A stretch of DNA of 64,000 nucleotides from Ferrithrix thermotolerans DSM 19514 (GTDB lineage Bacteria > Actinomycetota > Acidimicrobiia > Acidimicrobiales > CAIXPF01), in assembly GCA_945906305.1 (NCBI GenBank), contig CAMDQT010000010.1, positions 1-64,000 of the forward strand, in the 5' to 3' direction. Position numbers and translations under genes: made by a program. Positions 27,808 through 37,034 of this stretch are shown in pieces. The notes under the pieces are model-generated. The model searched no databases. It saw only the letters and a program-made list of their open reading frames with translations, and had not been told where the DNA came from. The number at the start of each line of letters is the position of its first letter. The stretch's first letter is position 1.

Positions 27808-30800
27808 GCACCACGCACGTCCCAGGCGACCAAGCAGAGCGCGACCGGATCACCCGCGGCAGTCTCGACCGAACGCTCTTCGTCGAGGCTGGAGCAGGCA
27901 CCGGTAAGACCACCGAGCTGGTCCGTCGTATCTGTAACCTGGTCGTGGTAGGCGGCGTCTGTTTGCACGAGGTGGCGGCGATCACCTTTACCGAAGCCGC
28001 GGCGGCGGAACTGCAAAGTCGCATCCGCGTCGAGTTCGAACGGCGCAGCCGCGAGAGCGCGGACCCAGAAGAGGTGCGTCGCTGTCTGGCGGCGCTGGCC
28101 GACGCCGACCGCGCTGCGATCACCACTCTGCACGGGTTTGCCAGCCGAATTTTGGGCGAGTTTGCCGTTGCCGCCAAGCTGCCTCCGCGCATCGAGGTGC
28201 TGGACGAGCTTTCCTCACAACTGGCGGCCGAGGATCGATGGCAGCAGTTTGTGGACGAAATCTACGACGGCGGTAACCATGACGCGTTGCTGACCCGAGC
28301 CATCCTGCTCGAGATCGCCCTCGAACCCCAGTATCTTTTTCAGCCCAGCATGCGCGAGGTTGCCGCCGAGCTGAACCAGAACTGGGACCTCCTCGGTCCC
28401 CTCGCCGCGCAGCCAATCCCCGACATCGCCCCGGTCGACGTTGCCCGCCTGCTGCCTTTCGTTGAGCGGGTGGAGTTGACCATGCACTCCTGCACCGCCG
28501 CCGATGACAAGTTGCTCGAGCGGCTGGCTCAAACGGTCGAGGAGGCACGCCAGCTACTGGGTCTCGATTCTGACAGTCAAGTTCGGGCCTTGTTGCCCCA
28601 GGCGAAAAGTTGGGAGAAAGGCAACTCGTTCGGCCGCAAGGAGAACTGGCCCGATGTCGTCGCCGCTCGAGCCGTCCGAGCGGAACTCGCGGTCCAAGTC
28701 CGCGCGCTGGCGGACCGCGCTGTGCAGGAGACACTGGGTGGGCTGCTCGTACTCACGGCGCGTTTCGTGCTCGACAGTGCGGCCCAACGTCGCGCCGAGG
28801 GTGGGCTCGAGTTCCATGACCTGCTCGTACTCGCCCGCGACCTTTTGCGCCATCATGACGAGGCGCGTGCCGTGTTGCACCAGCGTTATCAGCATCTCCT
28901 GCTCGACGAGTTCCAAGATACCGACCCCATCCAGATCGAACTCGCGTTGCTCATCGCCACCTCGATCGCCCGACCGGGCACGATGGGTTGGACCGAACTC
29001 GACCCCACCGAAGGCAGCCTGTTCTTTGTCGGCGATCCGAAACAATCGATCTACCGGTTTCGTCGGGCGGACATCGAACTGTTCCTGGCCGCCCGTGATC
29101 GGTTCGGCGCCGACGGCGGTCTGGCCCGGCTGAGTACCAACTTTCGGACCGTCGAGCCGGTGCTGCGCTGGATAAATGCCCTCTTTGGCGACCGGATGCA
29201 TGAGGTAGCCCAACAACAACCCGCCTATGAACCCCTCGAGGCGTTCCGAGCGGCGGACTCGGGGGCCGATCATCGTCCGGTTCTGCTTGGCGGTCCGCAC
29301 CTCGATGCAAAGGTGAAGGCGGCAGGCCTGCGCGAAGCCGAAGCAGACGACGTCGCCGCCATCATTGCCAACATGTTGGCTGGGCCTGAGCGCTGGCCCG
29401 TGCAGGACCTGCGTTCGAAACAATGGCGACCGGTAACTCCGGCCGATATCACGATCCTGCTGCCGACCCGGACATCGCTGCCTTACCTCCGCCAAGCCCT
29501 CGAAGCAGCCCAGGTTCCCTACCGGCTCGCCACCGGCACCCTCGTCTACGACACGCAAGAGGTCCGAGACCTCATCGCAACTCTGCGGGCCATTGACGAC
29601 CCTGGCGATGAGTCCAGCCTTGTTGCGGCGTTACGTTCAGCGTTGTACGGCTGTTCCGACGTTGATCTGTTCACCTTCCGCCAAGCCGGTGGACGGTGGG
29701 ATCTACGATCCACACCACCACCGTCACTTGAGCCGGACCACCCGGTGCTCTCGGCGTTGGCTCATCTGCGGTCCTTGCGCGAGCAGCGCTGGTGGTTGAC
29801 GCCTTCGGCCATGCTCGCCCGAGTGGTGCGCGAACGTCACGCCTTCCTGCTCGGCTTCGGCTCGGCTCGCCCCGCCGACGTCTGGCGGCGTCTGCGCTTC
29901 CTCATCGACCAGGCTCGGGCCTTCGAGCAAGCCAGCGGCGCCGGCCTACGTGGTTTCGTCGAGTGGGCGGCGATGCAGGGAGCTGACGGGGCGCGAGTCC
30001 ATGAGCCGCTCCTGCCCGAGACCGACGAGGCAGCGGTACAAATCATGACTATCCATGGGGCCAAGGGCCTCGAGTTCCCCGTCACCATTCTGTCCGGTAT
30101 GACCTCGTTGTCGACCCCACGAGCGCACGGGATCAGCCTGTTGTGGGAACCGATGGGCCTGCCGCAACTCGCTCTGAACAAGGAAATGAAGACGGCGCAA
30201 CACCAACTACGGGCCGATATCGAAACCGAGATGGATAGCCACGAGAAGCTGCGCTTGTTCTATGTCGCGGCCACTCGGGCCCGCGATCACCTCGTGGTCA
30301 GTTGCCATCACCGGAGCGACGCGGGGTCCACCTATGCCCAACAAGCATGGGAGTTCGCCACCCTTGCGCCAGACTTGATACGGGTTTGGCCCGCGCCCAC
30401 AACGCCAACTGCTGATGGCTTGGTTGGGTTGGGCCTAGCAGCTTCACCCCCCGCGCCACACTCAGACGGACGGTCCTCCCCAACATCAACGACGCCACCG
30501 GCGGTTCTGGTACCGGTCCCGACCGGTCCTGGGTTGGCTGATGAGGTGCTCGGCCAGCGTGAGGCGTGGGTGGCGGCGCGTGCCGCGCTGGTCCAGCCGT
30601 ACAGTACGGCCCGTACGGTGTCCGCCACCGGGGTGGTGTCGCTGTGGCTCGAAGCTCATGGGCACCAGGGCGAAACGACTTCGCTCGTCGAGCAGGACGA
30701 CGACCAGGCGGACGCGGTGGACGGTGACGGTCCGCTGGTCCGGCGGAGGGGGCGGGCGGGAACAGCCGTGGGCCAAGCGGTACACGCCACCCTCCAGGTC

Positions 30801-31268
30801 CTGGACCTTTCGCGGCCCACCGCGGTGGCTGCGGTCGTGCGTCAGCATTGCGCCATCGAGGCCATCGAGCCGCTCGTGGATACCGTTGAACGCCTAGTGG
30901 CAGCGGCCTTAGCCAGCGATGCGGTGCGCTTGGCCGCTCGCTACCCCCATCACAAGGAGCTGTACGTGGCGGCCCCCTTCGGTGAGCGGGTCCTAGAGGG
31001 CTACGTCGACCTGCTCATCGAAACCCCCAACGGCCTTGTCGTGGTCGATTACAAGACCGATACAGTCACCTCCGAGGCCGAGATCGATGCGAAACTCGAT
31101 CGGTACGAGCTTCAGGCGGCGTCCTACGCGGTGGCCCTCGAGGCAGTTACGGGCCAGACGGTGCGGGAGTGCCGTTTCGTTTTCTGTCGGCCCAGCGGTC
31201 CGATTGAACGCTCCGTTCGCGACCTGCCGGCGGCGAAAGCCGAGGTCCTCGCGGTGTTGGCACGCTAG
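27804..31268 (+). CDS. addA: AddA-like UvrD-family helicase-nuclease
   Basis: The 1154-residue protein is the motor of an AddAB/RecBCD-type complex. Superfamily 1 helicase motifs are clear: Walker A GAGTGKTT (30-37), motif II LLLDEFQDTDP, motif III FFVGDPKQSIYRFRRAD, motif V TIHGAKGLEFP and motif VI FYVAATRARDHL. The C-terminal RecB nuclease follows with LEGYVDLLIE and VVVDYKTD (Asp1082, Lys1084). A Pro/Ala-rich linker lies between helicase and nuclease near residue 880. With the AddB-like partner the complex would carry two nucleases and one motor, as known for AddAB. Confidence 0.93.
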   Translation: MSTTHVPGDQAERDRITRGSLDRTLFVEAGAGTGKTTELVRRICNLVVVGGVCLHEVAAITFTEAAAAELQSRIRVEFERRSRESADPEEVRRCLAALADADRAAITTLHGFASRILGEFAVAAKLPPRIEVLDELSSQLAAEDRWQQFVDEIYDGGNHDALLTRAILLEIALEPQYLFQPSMREVAAELNQNWDLLGPLAAQPIPDIAPVDVARLLPFVERVELTMHSCTAADDKLLERLAQTVEEARQLLGLDSDSQVRALLPQAKSWEKGNSFGRKENWPDVVAARAVRAELAVQVRALADRAVQETLGGLLVLTARFVLDSAAQRRAEGGLEFHDLLVLARDLLRHHDEARAVLHQRYQHLLLDEFQDTDPIQIELALLIATSIARPGTMGWTELDPTEGSLFFVGDPKQSIYRFRRADIELFLAARDRFGADGGLARLSTNFRTVEPVLRWINALFGDRMHEVAQQQPAYEPLEAFRAADSGADHRPVLLGGPHLDAKVKAAGLREAEADDVAAIIANMLAGPERWPVQDLRSKQWRPVTPADITILLPTRTSLPYLRQALEAAQVPYRLATGTLVYDTQEVRDLIATLRAIDDPGDESSLVAALRSALYGCSDVDLFTFRQAGGRWDLRSTPPPSLEPDHPVLSALAHLRSLREQRWWLTPSAMLARVVRERHAFLLGFGSARPADVWRRLRFLIDQARAFEQASGAGLRGFVEWAAMQGADGARVHEPLLPETDEAAVQIMTIHGAKGLEFPVTILSGMTSLSTPRAHGISLLWEPMGLPQLALNKEMKTAQHQLRADIETEMDSHEKLRLFYVAATRARDHLVVSCHHRSDAGSTYAQQAWEFATLAPDLIRVWPAPTTPTADGLVGLGLAASPPAPHSDGRSSPTSTTPPAVLVPVPTGPGLADEVLGQREAWVAARAALVQPYSTARTVSATGVVSLWLEAHGHQGETTSLVEQDDDQADAVDGDGPLVRRRGRAGTAVGQAVHATLQVLDLSRPTAVAAVVRQHCAIEAIEPLVDTVERLVAAALASDAVRLAARYPHHKELYVAAPFGERVLEGYVDLLIETPNGLVVVDYKTDTVTSEAEIDAKLDRYELQAASYAVALEAVTGQTVRECRFVFCRPSGPIERSVRDLPAAKAEVLAVLAR

Positions 31269-31293
31269 GCGGCGGACCGTTGTAGCACCATCC

Positions 31294-32550
31294 TCACGAG
31301 GGGCGTCCACGGTGGGTCTGCTGCTCCTCGGGCGGGCGGAGATCTCGGAACATCTGGAGCAGTATGAGGTCGTACGCCGCTTTGAGGATGCCGGCGATGA
31401 CCAGCGGCCAGCCGAAGGAGGTGGTCGACAAGAGCCAACCTGCGGCGAACGGGGTAGCTGCGGCGGCAAGGCTGCGGGGCACGTTCGTGGCACTCGCCGC
31501 CGCGGGTCGCTCCGCTGGGGTGACCACGGCCATCACGTAGCTAGTGCGGGCGGGGACGTCCATCTGGCTGAGCACCGCTCTCGCCAGCAGGAAGATCACC
31601 GCACCGGTGGCCGAAGGCATAAAGGCCGCGACAACCAAGAAGGCGTTCGCCGGGAGATGGGTGAACACCATGGTCCGGATAAGGCCGATCCGACGGGCGA
31701 GCCAGGGCGCGGATAGGGCCGACGCGGCCGAGGCGAGGCCAGCCCAAAAGAACAACAGGCCGGTTGTCGTGGTGGACAACTCGTGGCGCTGACGGAGCCA
31801 CAGCACCAAGATGGCCTGGACCACGAAGCCCCCGCCAAAGGCATCGAGAGAGAACAACAGCGCCAGGCGCATCACAATGGGACGTGATGGCCCCAGCGGC
31901 ACGACCATGGCCGTCTCGGTATTACCCAGACCTGGGGTCAGACGTCGGTAGGTACTCCACACCACCAGTCCGATCACCGCGTAGAGGCCGAACGCGGCCC
32001 GCAGGACCACGACCTCGGAGGGGCCCAACCAGCGCTGCAACGGGGTCGCTGCCACCGCCGCGAGCGCGCCCAACGCGGCCAGTCCGAACCCAACGAAGGC
32101 GTAACGGGCAAACAGCGAGGTGCGATGGCGATCCTCGACGGTGCTTGGGAGCAGCGCCTGTTCGGTGGGCAGGAACACGCTCACATCTCCGCTTGACGGG
32201 TTGAGCGTGCCCACGGTTGCCACGATCAGCAACGGCCAGAAGCCACTGCAGGCAAAGAACAACACCCCGGTCGCGGCCATGGCCAAGGCCACGGTGCGCA
32301 GCAAAGCGGTGCGGTCGACCCGGTAGGCCCAAAACCCCACACCGAGGGACACCGCAGCAGACCCAAGCAGGGTGGCAGTCACCAGCGCCCCGATACGCAG
32401 CGGCGAAAAGCCCCGGGCCAACAGGTATAACGGCAGGACGACGGACACCAAGCCGTCGGCGAAGGCGCGCAGACCGCGGGCCTGGAGCAACACCTTGGCA
32501 TCGTGGGTGATACGCAAGCGGTCGGGCCTGTTTGCGCTCACCCAAGCCAC
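31294..32550 (-). CDS. Major facilitator superfamily transporter
   Basis: The 418-residue protein has about twelve hydrophobic helices in two halves split by a central loop near residue 200, the MFS layout. The loop after helix 2 reads GFWAYRVDRTALLR, matching the MFS GxxxDRxGRR motif loosely. It is most likely a drug or metabolite exporter; the substrate cannot be told. Two GTG starts are possible (32550 and 32541); the second has AGGTGG a few bases upstream. It converges with the AddA-like gene. Confidence 0.85.
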   Translation of the reverse strand: MAWVSANRPDRLRITHDAKVLLQARGLRAFADGLVSVVLPLYLLARGFSPLRIGALVTATLLGSAAVSLGVGFWAYRVDRTALLRTVALAMAATGVLFFACSGFWPLLIVATVGTLNPSSGDVSVFLPTEQALLPSTVEDRHRTSLFARYAFVGFGLAALGALAAVAATPLQRWLGPSEVVVLRAAFGLYAVIGLVVWSTYRRLTPGLGNTETAMVVPLGPSRPIVMRLALLFSLDAFGGGFVVQAILVLWLRQRHELSTTTTGLLFFWAGLASAASALSAPWLARRIGLIRTMVFTHLPANAFLVVAAFMPSATGAVIFLLARAVLSQMDVPARTSYVMAVVTPAERPAAASATNVPRSLAAAATPFAAGWLLSTTSFGWPLVIAGILKAAYDLILLQMFRDLRPPEEQQTHRGRPS

Positions 32551-32606
32551 CTGGGCCGGGCCGAGTTAGCGGCGAACGTGGTCGGTGTCGACTTTACGGG
32601 TGATGT

Positions 32607-33113
32607 TCAGTCGGTCTTGGGAGGCCGGAAGCACACCCCGAGCTGCGCGAAGCCTCCGCCGATGCCACCCACGAGGCTGATCGCAAACCCCCACCAGGTG
32701 CTGTAGAACGGCTTGCTGAGCCCGAGTATGTCGTCGGCGGACCATTCACCGGGGCCGATCCCACCGATCACCAGGGCGGAAAGGCCGATGATGAACACAT
32801 ACTCCCAGCCTGGACTCTTGTTGTTGATGAAGAACCCGTTTTTGCGGTGCGCCACCCAATAGGCCACCAGCATCACGCCAATCATCGCGGCCGAGGCGAA
32901 GGGCGTGAACAGGCCGATGGCCAGCAGCGCCCCGCTCCCGATCTCGGTGCAGGCGGCCAGGTAGGCGTTCAGCTTGGCCGGTCGCATGCCGATGCCCCGG
33001 AACCAGCCTGCGGTACCGTCGATACCTTTGTGGAACTTGTTCCAGCCGTGTAAGGCCAGGGTGACACCGAGGCCGACCCGGAACGCGAACAGTATGAAGT
33101 TGACGTTGCCCAT
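32607..33113 (-). CDS. DoxX-family membrane protein
   Basis: The 168-residue protein has four hydrophobic helices. The first contains FRVGLGVTLALHGWNKF, with the DoxX-type LxHGxxKF motif, and the second AACTEIGSGALLAIGLFTPFA. A longer C-terminal helix pair follows. DoxX proteins sit in the cytoplasmic membrane and have been linked to thiol or sulfur redox balance and quinone metabolism; no specific role can be given. ATG 33113 is chosen over a GTG two codons upstream. Confidence 0.85.
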   Translation of the reverse strand: MGNVNFILFAFRVGLGVTLALHGWNKFHKGIDGTAGWFRGIGMRPAKLNAYLAACTEIGSGALLAIGLFTPFASAAMIGVMLVAYWVAHRKNGFFINNKSPGWEYVFIIGLSALVIGGIGPGEWSADDILGLSKPFYSTWWGFAISLVGGIGGGFAQLGVCFRPPKTD

Positions 33114-33222
33114 GGGCACATCATGGCTGACGCAGGGGTGTGGTGCTCGTGATGTTCGGCGTAGGAGGCAGTGCAGGGGGCGGCGGCGTCAACGTCGCGA
33201 CGCAGAACCAGGTGGCAACCGT

Positions 33223-34233
33223 TCAGGGGCGCACGATGAGTTTGCCGACATGCTCGTCCCGGGCCAGGTCGTCCTGGGCTGTGAGGGCCTCGTCGAGCGG
33301 GTAGACCCGGTGGATCACTGGGCGCAGTGCACCGGCGTCCAGCGCGTTGGTGAGTTCCCGCCGGGCGGCCTGCACCACCTCCAGACGCTCGGCTCGGGTG
33401 CGGGTGCGAAAGGTGACCCCGATCAACGAGATGCGCTTCCGGGCCAACTCGTCGAGGTCCAAGCTGCCGATGCGTCCGCCGAGCCGTCCGACTTGCACCA
33501 TGCGGCCCTTGATTGCCATTGAGGCCACCGATGCCTCGAGCACCGCAGCACCGACGTTGTCGATGATGACATCAACGCCTCGGTCCGCCGTGAGCGTGGC
33601 GCTGCGCGTCGCTAGGTCGCCCGGCACCACCATCACCGCTCGACCCTGCTCTACGGCGGACCCCAGCGCGGCGGACAGGACCGGCCACTTGGCCGGTGTG
33701 CGGGAGGTGCCGAAAACCAGCGGGGCACCGAGGTGCAATGCCAACTGCATGCCCACCACGCCGACCCCTGAGGTGGCTGCATGTACGGCCACGGTGTCAC
33801 CAGGCTGCCAGCGGCCGTTGGTGACCAGCGCGTCATGCATGGTGAGCAGGGCCACCGGCAACCCACCGGCTTCCTCCCAGCTCAACGAGGATGGTTTGGG
33901 TATGGCCAGGCCCGCCTCCACCAGCGCCAACTCGGCGTAGCCCCGCCCTTGGGCCATGACGGCATCGCCAACCCGCCAGCCCGACACGTCTGCGCCCACG
34001 GCCACGACCTCACCCGCCAGTTCCGCTCCGGCGATCGTCGGGGTCGAGGGTCGAGCGTTGCTCGCGGCACGGCTGGTTGACACCACGTATCCTCCGGCGC
34101 GCACGGCGAGGTCGGCCCGGTTCAGTCCGGCGGCTCGCACCGCGATCAGCAGCTCGCCCGGGCCGGGCTCAGGGTCGGGCACCTCGGTGACCACGAGGCT
34201 GTGACGGTTCGGGTCGATGATTGCGGCGCGCAT
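33223..34233 (-). CDS. Zinc-free quinone oxidoreductase-like dehydrogenase (MDR family)
   Basis: The 336-residue protein begins MRAAIIDPNRHSLVVTEVPDPEPGPGELLI and continues AAGLNRADLAVRAGGY, typical of NADPH:quinone oxidoreductases and PIG3-like enzymes. The catalytic zinc cysteine is replaced by Asn/Arg here (GLNRADL). The cofactor region reads ATSGVGVVGMQLALHLGA, and FGTSRTPAKW suggests NADPH. It likely reduces quinones or enones. It is divergent from the glyoxalase-fold gene at 34418. Confidence 0.88.
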   Translation of the reverse strand: MRAAIIDPNRHSLVVTEVPDPEPGPGELLIAVRAAGLNRADLAVRAGGYVVSTSRAASNARPSTPTIAGAELAGEVVAVGADVSGWRVGDAVMAQGRGYAELALVEAGLAIPKPSSLSWEEAGGLPVALLTMHDALVTNGRWQPGDTVAVHAATSGVGVVGMQLALHLGAPLVFGTSRTPAKWPVLSAALGSAVEQGRAVMVVPGDLATRSATLTADRGVDVIIDNVGAAVLEASVASMAIKGRMVQVGRLGGRIGSLDLDELARKRISLIGVTFRTRTRAERLEVVQAARRELTNALDAGALRPVIHRVYPLDEALTAQDDLARDEHVGKLIVRP

Positions 34234-34417
34234 GAACGAACCGTAGGGCGCGTCGGGCCTCCCAATACGCGTCGTCGTAGTGATGATGCAGGTCTTCCAA
34301 AGGGGCGACCATGGCGGCGGCCCTGGCCGCTAGCGCCGGTGGGTGCTGACGCCGGTGCCGCCTGTCGTTGCCCGACAGGACTTGCGCCACCAGCTGCGGG
34401 GGCTACCGTTGTTTGAC

Positions 34418-34825
34418 ATGGCGTCCCGCATCGAGGTCATCGGATTTGACCATCTCGTGCTCATCACCCCCGACGTCGAGCGTTCGCTGCGCTTCTACAG
34501 TGAGGAATTGGGCCTGGCCACCGAGCGGGTGCAGGAGTGGCGGGAGGGCAGGGTCCCATTCCCGTCGGTACGGGTGGATGAGACCACCGTGATCGACATG
34601 TTGCACGGCCAAAGTGATGTGGATCTGAGTGCGGGTCAGCGAGGCAACGTGGATCACCTGTGTCTGGTGGTTGCGGACATCGACCTCGCCGAGCTTGCAG
34701 CGTCTGGTCGCTTCACCGTCGTGGAAGGTCCCGGGCCCCGCTGGGGGGCGCAAGGTACCGGTACCAGTGTCTACGTGCTCGACCCCGACGCCAATGTGGT
34801 GGAGCTGCGTACCTATTCTCGGTAG
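34418..34825 (+). CDS. VOC-family (glyoxalase/bleomycin resistance/dioxygenase fold) protein
   Basis: The 135-residue protein has two beta-alpha-beta-beta-beta modules. Likely metal ligands are the His in GFDHLVLI, the His in NVDHLCLVV and the Glu in VVELRTYS. The first module includes SLRFYSEELGL, a hallmark of the family. The reaction (isomerase, dioxygenase or binding protein) cannot be told. ATG 34418 is preferred because the family fold begins a few residues later; the frame is open upstream to 34343. Confidence 0.86.
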   Translation: MASRIEVIGFDHLVLITPDVERSLRFYSEELGLATERVQEWREGRVPFPSVRVDETTVIDMLHGQSDVDLSAGQRGNVDHLCLVVADIDLAELAASGRFTVVEGPGPRWGAQGTGTSVYVLDPDANVVELRTYSR

Positions 34826-34959
34826 CGGTCCACTGCGCCGCCAGCCCGAGCGCGGCAGGGCAACGGTACGGTCCGCGGCGTCACCGCCACCACGGCAGCA
34901 AACGTGAACCGCCGACCGCCCGCCTGGTGGTGCCGGTGATCCCGGCCCCGTTCCAGACG

Positions 34960-34976
34960 GACGGCCGGCGGCCGTC
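34960..34976. terminator. Candidate terminator hairpin between convergent genes
   Basis: GACGGCC-GGC-GGCCGTC is a perfect 7-bp stem with a 3-base loop in the 177-base gap between the VOC gene and the D-aminoacylase gene, which converge here. No T-run follows, so this is a positional inference. I see no other feature in the gap. Confidence 0.4.
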
Positions 34977-35002
34977 ACGTAGCTGTTGATTTGGTGTGGC
35001 GC

Positions 35003-36742
35003 TCAGCCCTTGCCGTGGCGGAGCAGACGACCGGGTAGGGCGCCGGTGCACTCGCCATCGGTGAAGGTGATCTCACCGTTGACCATGATCTCCTTGTAGC
35101 CCTTGGCCCTTTGCACCCGACGCCACTCGCCGCCGGGCAGGTCGTACTCCTGGGTGCCGATCCACGGCGGATCGATGGCCAACTCTTCCATGTCGTAGAC
35201 GACGACGTCGGCCGCGGCGCCTTCGCGCAGCACCCCACGGTCGCGGAATCCGGCGGCATGGGCGGCGAGGGCGGAGAGACGGTAGTGCGCCTCCTCCAGG
35301 GTGATCACACCCTCGTCACGCACGAGCCAGGTGAGAAAGTCTGTCGTGTAGGCGCCACCGGTGAAGAACTTGGTGTGCGCCCCACCGTCGGAAACGCCGG
35401 GCACGGTGAAGGGGGAGTCGTTCATCATCTCGGCCATGAACTGGGCGTTGGAGCCCTTGTCTGGGCCGAGGAACTCGACGTTGAGATCGCCCATGAGCGA
35501 CAGGTCGAGCATCGTTTCGATGACGTCCTTGCCCTCGGCAGCGGCGATTTCGCCTATCGAGCGGCCGACGTACTTCTGCAGGTCGGCCTGGCGGTTGACG
35601 CCCTGCACGATGAGTCCAGCCGGGTTGCCACCGACACCAGCCTGGATGACCTGGAGGCGACGGTCGGCCTCTTCGGACTCCGCGACCACTGCGGCGCGCA
35701 GTTCGGGATCGCGCATCTTGGTCATGCGCTCCTCCTTGGTGCCCGTGGTGATGGCCCGCCATGCCGGTGAGGCGTCGTAGAGGTTCCAGTGCTCAAGGGT
35801 GAAGGCGAAGCCGGCCCGGCCGGTGCCGCACTGAGCGTAGATGGGTAGGCCCTTTTGCCAGGCCTTCTCGAGCCACCGCAACGGACGGCGGTGAACCTCG
35901 GGGTCCTTACGGGCGGGGGCGACCACATTGTGCAAGATCGGGCGGCGAGCCACCTCGGCCAGCTTCTCGATGAAGGCGATGTCGGCGCGGATGTCTCCGG
36001 TGCCTTGGGTGAGCTGAATGAAGCCCTCGTCACGCTCGGCGAGCACCTCGCCGAGGGCCAAGATGTCCTCGTCACACATGGTGTCAGTGACCATCGGGGT
36101 GCCGTCGTAGTCGGCCTGCACCGAGTTGGGGCCGAGGCGCTGGACGGAGAAACCGCACAGGCCGGCATCCATGCCCTCGTGCAGCAGGCGCTGCATTTCC
36201 TTGCGCTCCTGGGGGGTGGCGGCGCGGGTTTTGGCCGCCTCGAGACCCATCACGTAGATCATGAGCGAGGCGGTGGGCATGTACTGGATGCAGTTCACGC
36301 CGAGGGGCGCCCGGGCGAGGCTGTCGAGGTACTCGGGGATGGTCTCCCAATCCCAGGTGGGGAGCATTCCCTCGACCATGGACTGGTAGGGGATGGCCTC
36401 GGTGCGCACCATGGTGAGCATCGAACGCTCGCGGAAGTCGGGCTTGACCGGGGCGAAGCCGAAACCGCAGTTGCCGAGCACCACGGAGGTGACGCCGTGC
36501 CAGCCGGAGATGGTGCAGTAGGGGTCCCAGCGGATTTGCGCGTCGTAGTGGGTGTGCAGGTCGACGAAACCGGGGGCCACGATGAGGCCATCGGCCTCGA
36601 CGATCTTGTTTGAGACGCCCTTTGCCCGGCCACCGATCTGGGCGATCTTGCCGTCTTTGATCCAGATGTCGCCGCGATATCGGGGCACCCGGGTGCCGTC
36701 GACGATCGTGCCACCCTTGATATGGATGTCGAAATCGGTCAT
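35003..36742 (-). CDS. N-acyl-D-amino-acid deacylase (D-aminoacylase) family amidohydrolase
   Basis: The 579-residue protein matches D-aminoacylases. It opens with the dihydroorotase-like strand (IVDGTRVPRYRGDIWIKDGKI), then VDLHTHYDAQ (metal His63 and His65), and GNCGFGFAP with Cys92, the bridging cysteine ligand typical of this family. A later SDGGAHTKFF supplies the catalytic Asp. It probably releases an acid from an N-acyl-D-amino acid or a related amide; many actinobacterial members have unknown substrates. ATG 36742 has GGGGAAGGA upstream. It is divergent from the amidase pair, another amide-cleaving system, which may be related in role. Confidence 0.92.
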   Translation of the reverse strand: MTDFDIHIKGGTIVDGTRVPRYRGDIWIKDGKIAQIGGRAKGVSNKIVEADGLIVAPGFVDLHTHYDAQIRWDPYCTISGWHGVTSVVLGNCGFGFAPVKPDFRERSMLTMVRTEAIPYQSMVEGMLPTWDWETIPEYLDSLARAPLGVNCIQYMPTASLMIYVMGLEAAKTRAATPQERKEMQRLLHEGMDAGLCGFSVQRLGPNSVQADYDGTPMVTDTMCDEDILALGEVLAERDEGFIQLTQGTGDIRADIAFIEKLAEVARRPILHNVVAPARKDPEVHRRPLRWLEKAWQKGLPIYAQCGTGRAGFAFTLEHWNLYDASPAWRAITTGTKEERMTKMRDPELRAAVVAESEEADRRLQVIQAGVGGNPAGLIVQGVNRQADLQKYVGRSIGEIAAAEGKDVIETMLDLSLMGDLNVEFLGPDKGSNAQFMAEMMNDSPFTVPGVSDGGAHTKFFTGGAYTTDFLTWLVRDEGVITLEEAHYRLSALAAHAAGFRDRGVLREGAAADVVVYDMEELAIDPPWIGTQEYDLPGGEWRRVQRAKGYKEIMVNGEITFTDGECTGALPGRLLRHGKG

Positions 36743-36863
36743 GTGTTGTCCTTCCCCCGCAACATCCCCCGATGCTGCGCTCGTGGTAGTTCAAAACTTA
36801 CCGCATCGCGCGCCCAGTCAAGCCTTCGCGGAGGGTAAAGCCGTCAGCTATTAGGGTGCAGCG

Positions 36864-37034
36864 ATGGACGATGAGCCGCTGAGCCTGGCCGCCGATGTCC
36901 TTGTGGCCGCGTTGTTGGAGCTGCACGGCATAGCGGTCCCACCCGATGATCTGGGCGCTATTGCCGCGCTGTACCCCAGTCTGCGGCGCCGAATGGAGCG
37001 GATCCATGCGGTGGATTGCGGGGATGGGTCATGA
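36864..37034 (+). CDS. Small AtzG/GatC-like partner of the downstream amidase (56 aa)
   Basis: A 56-residue ORF beginning MDDEPLSLAADVLVAALLE and ending HAVDCGDGS precedes the amidase. Its TGA overlaps the amidase ATG (ATGA), and AGGG lies about 8 bases before its own start. The sequence has two predicted amphipathic helices separated by GIAVPPDDLGA, then LYPSLRRRMERI. Known small partners of amidase-signature enzymes (AtzG for AtzE, GatC for GatA) have this size, helix-loop-helix form and gene position. The assignment to that group is an inference from position and shape; I cannot confirm homology. Confidence 0.65.
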   Translation: MDDEPLSLAADVLVAALLELHGIAVPPDDLGAIAALYPSLRRRMERIHAVDCGDGS

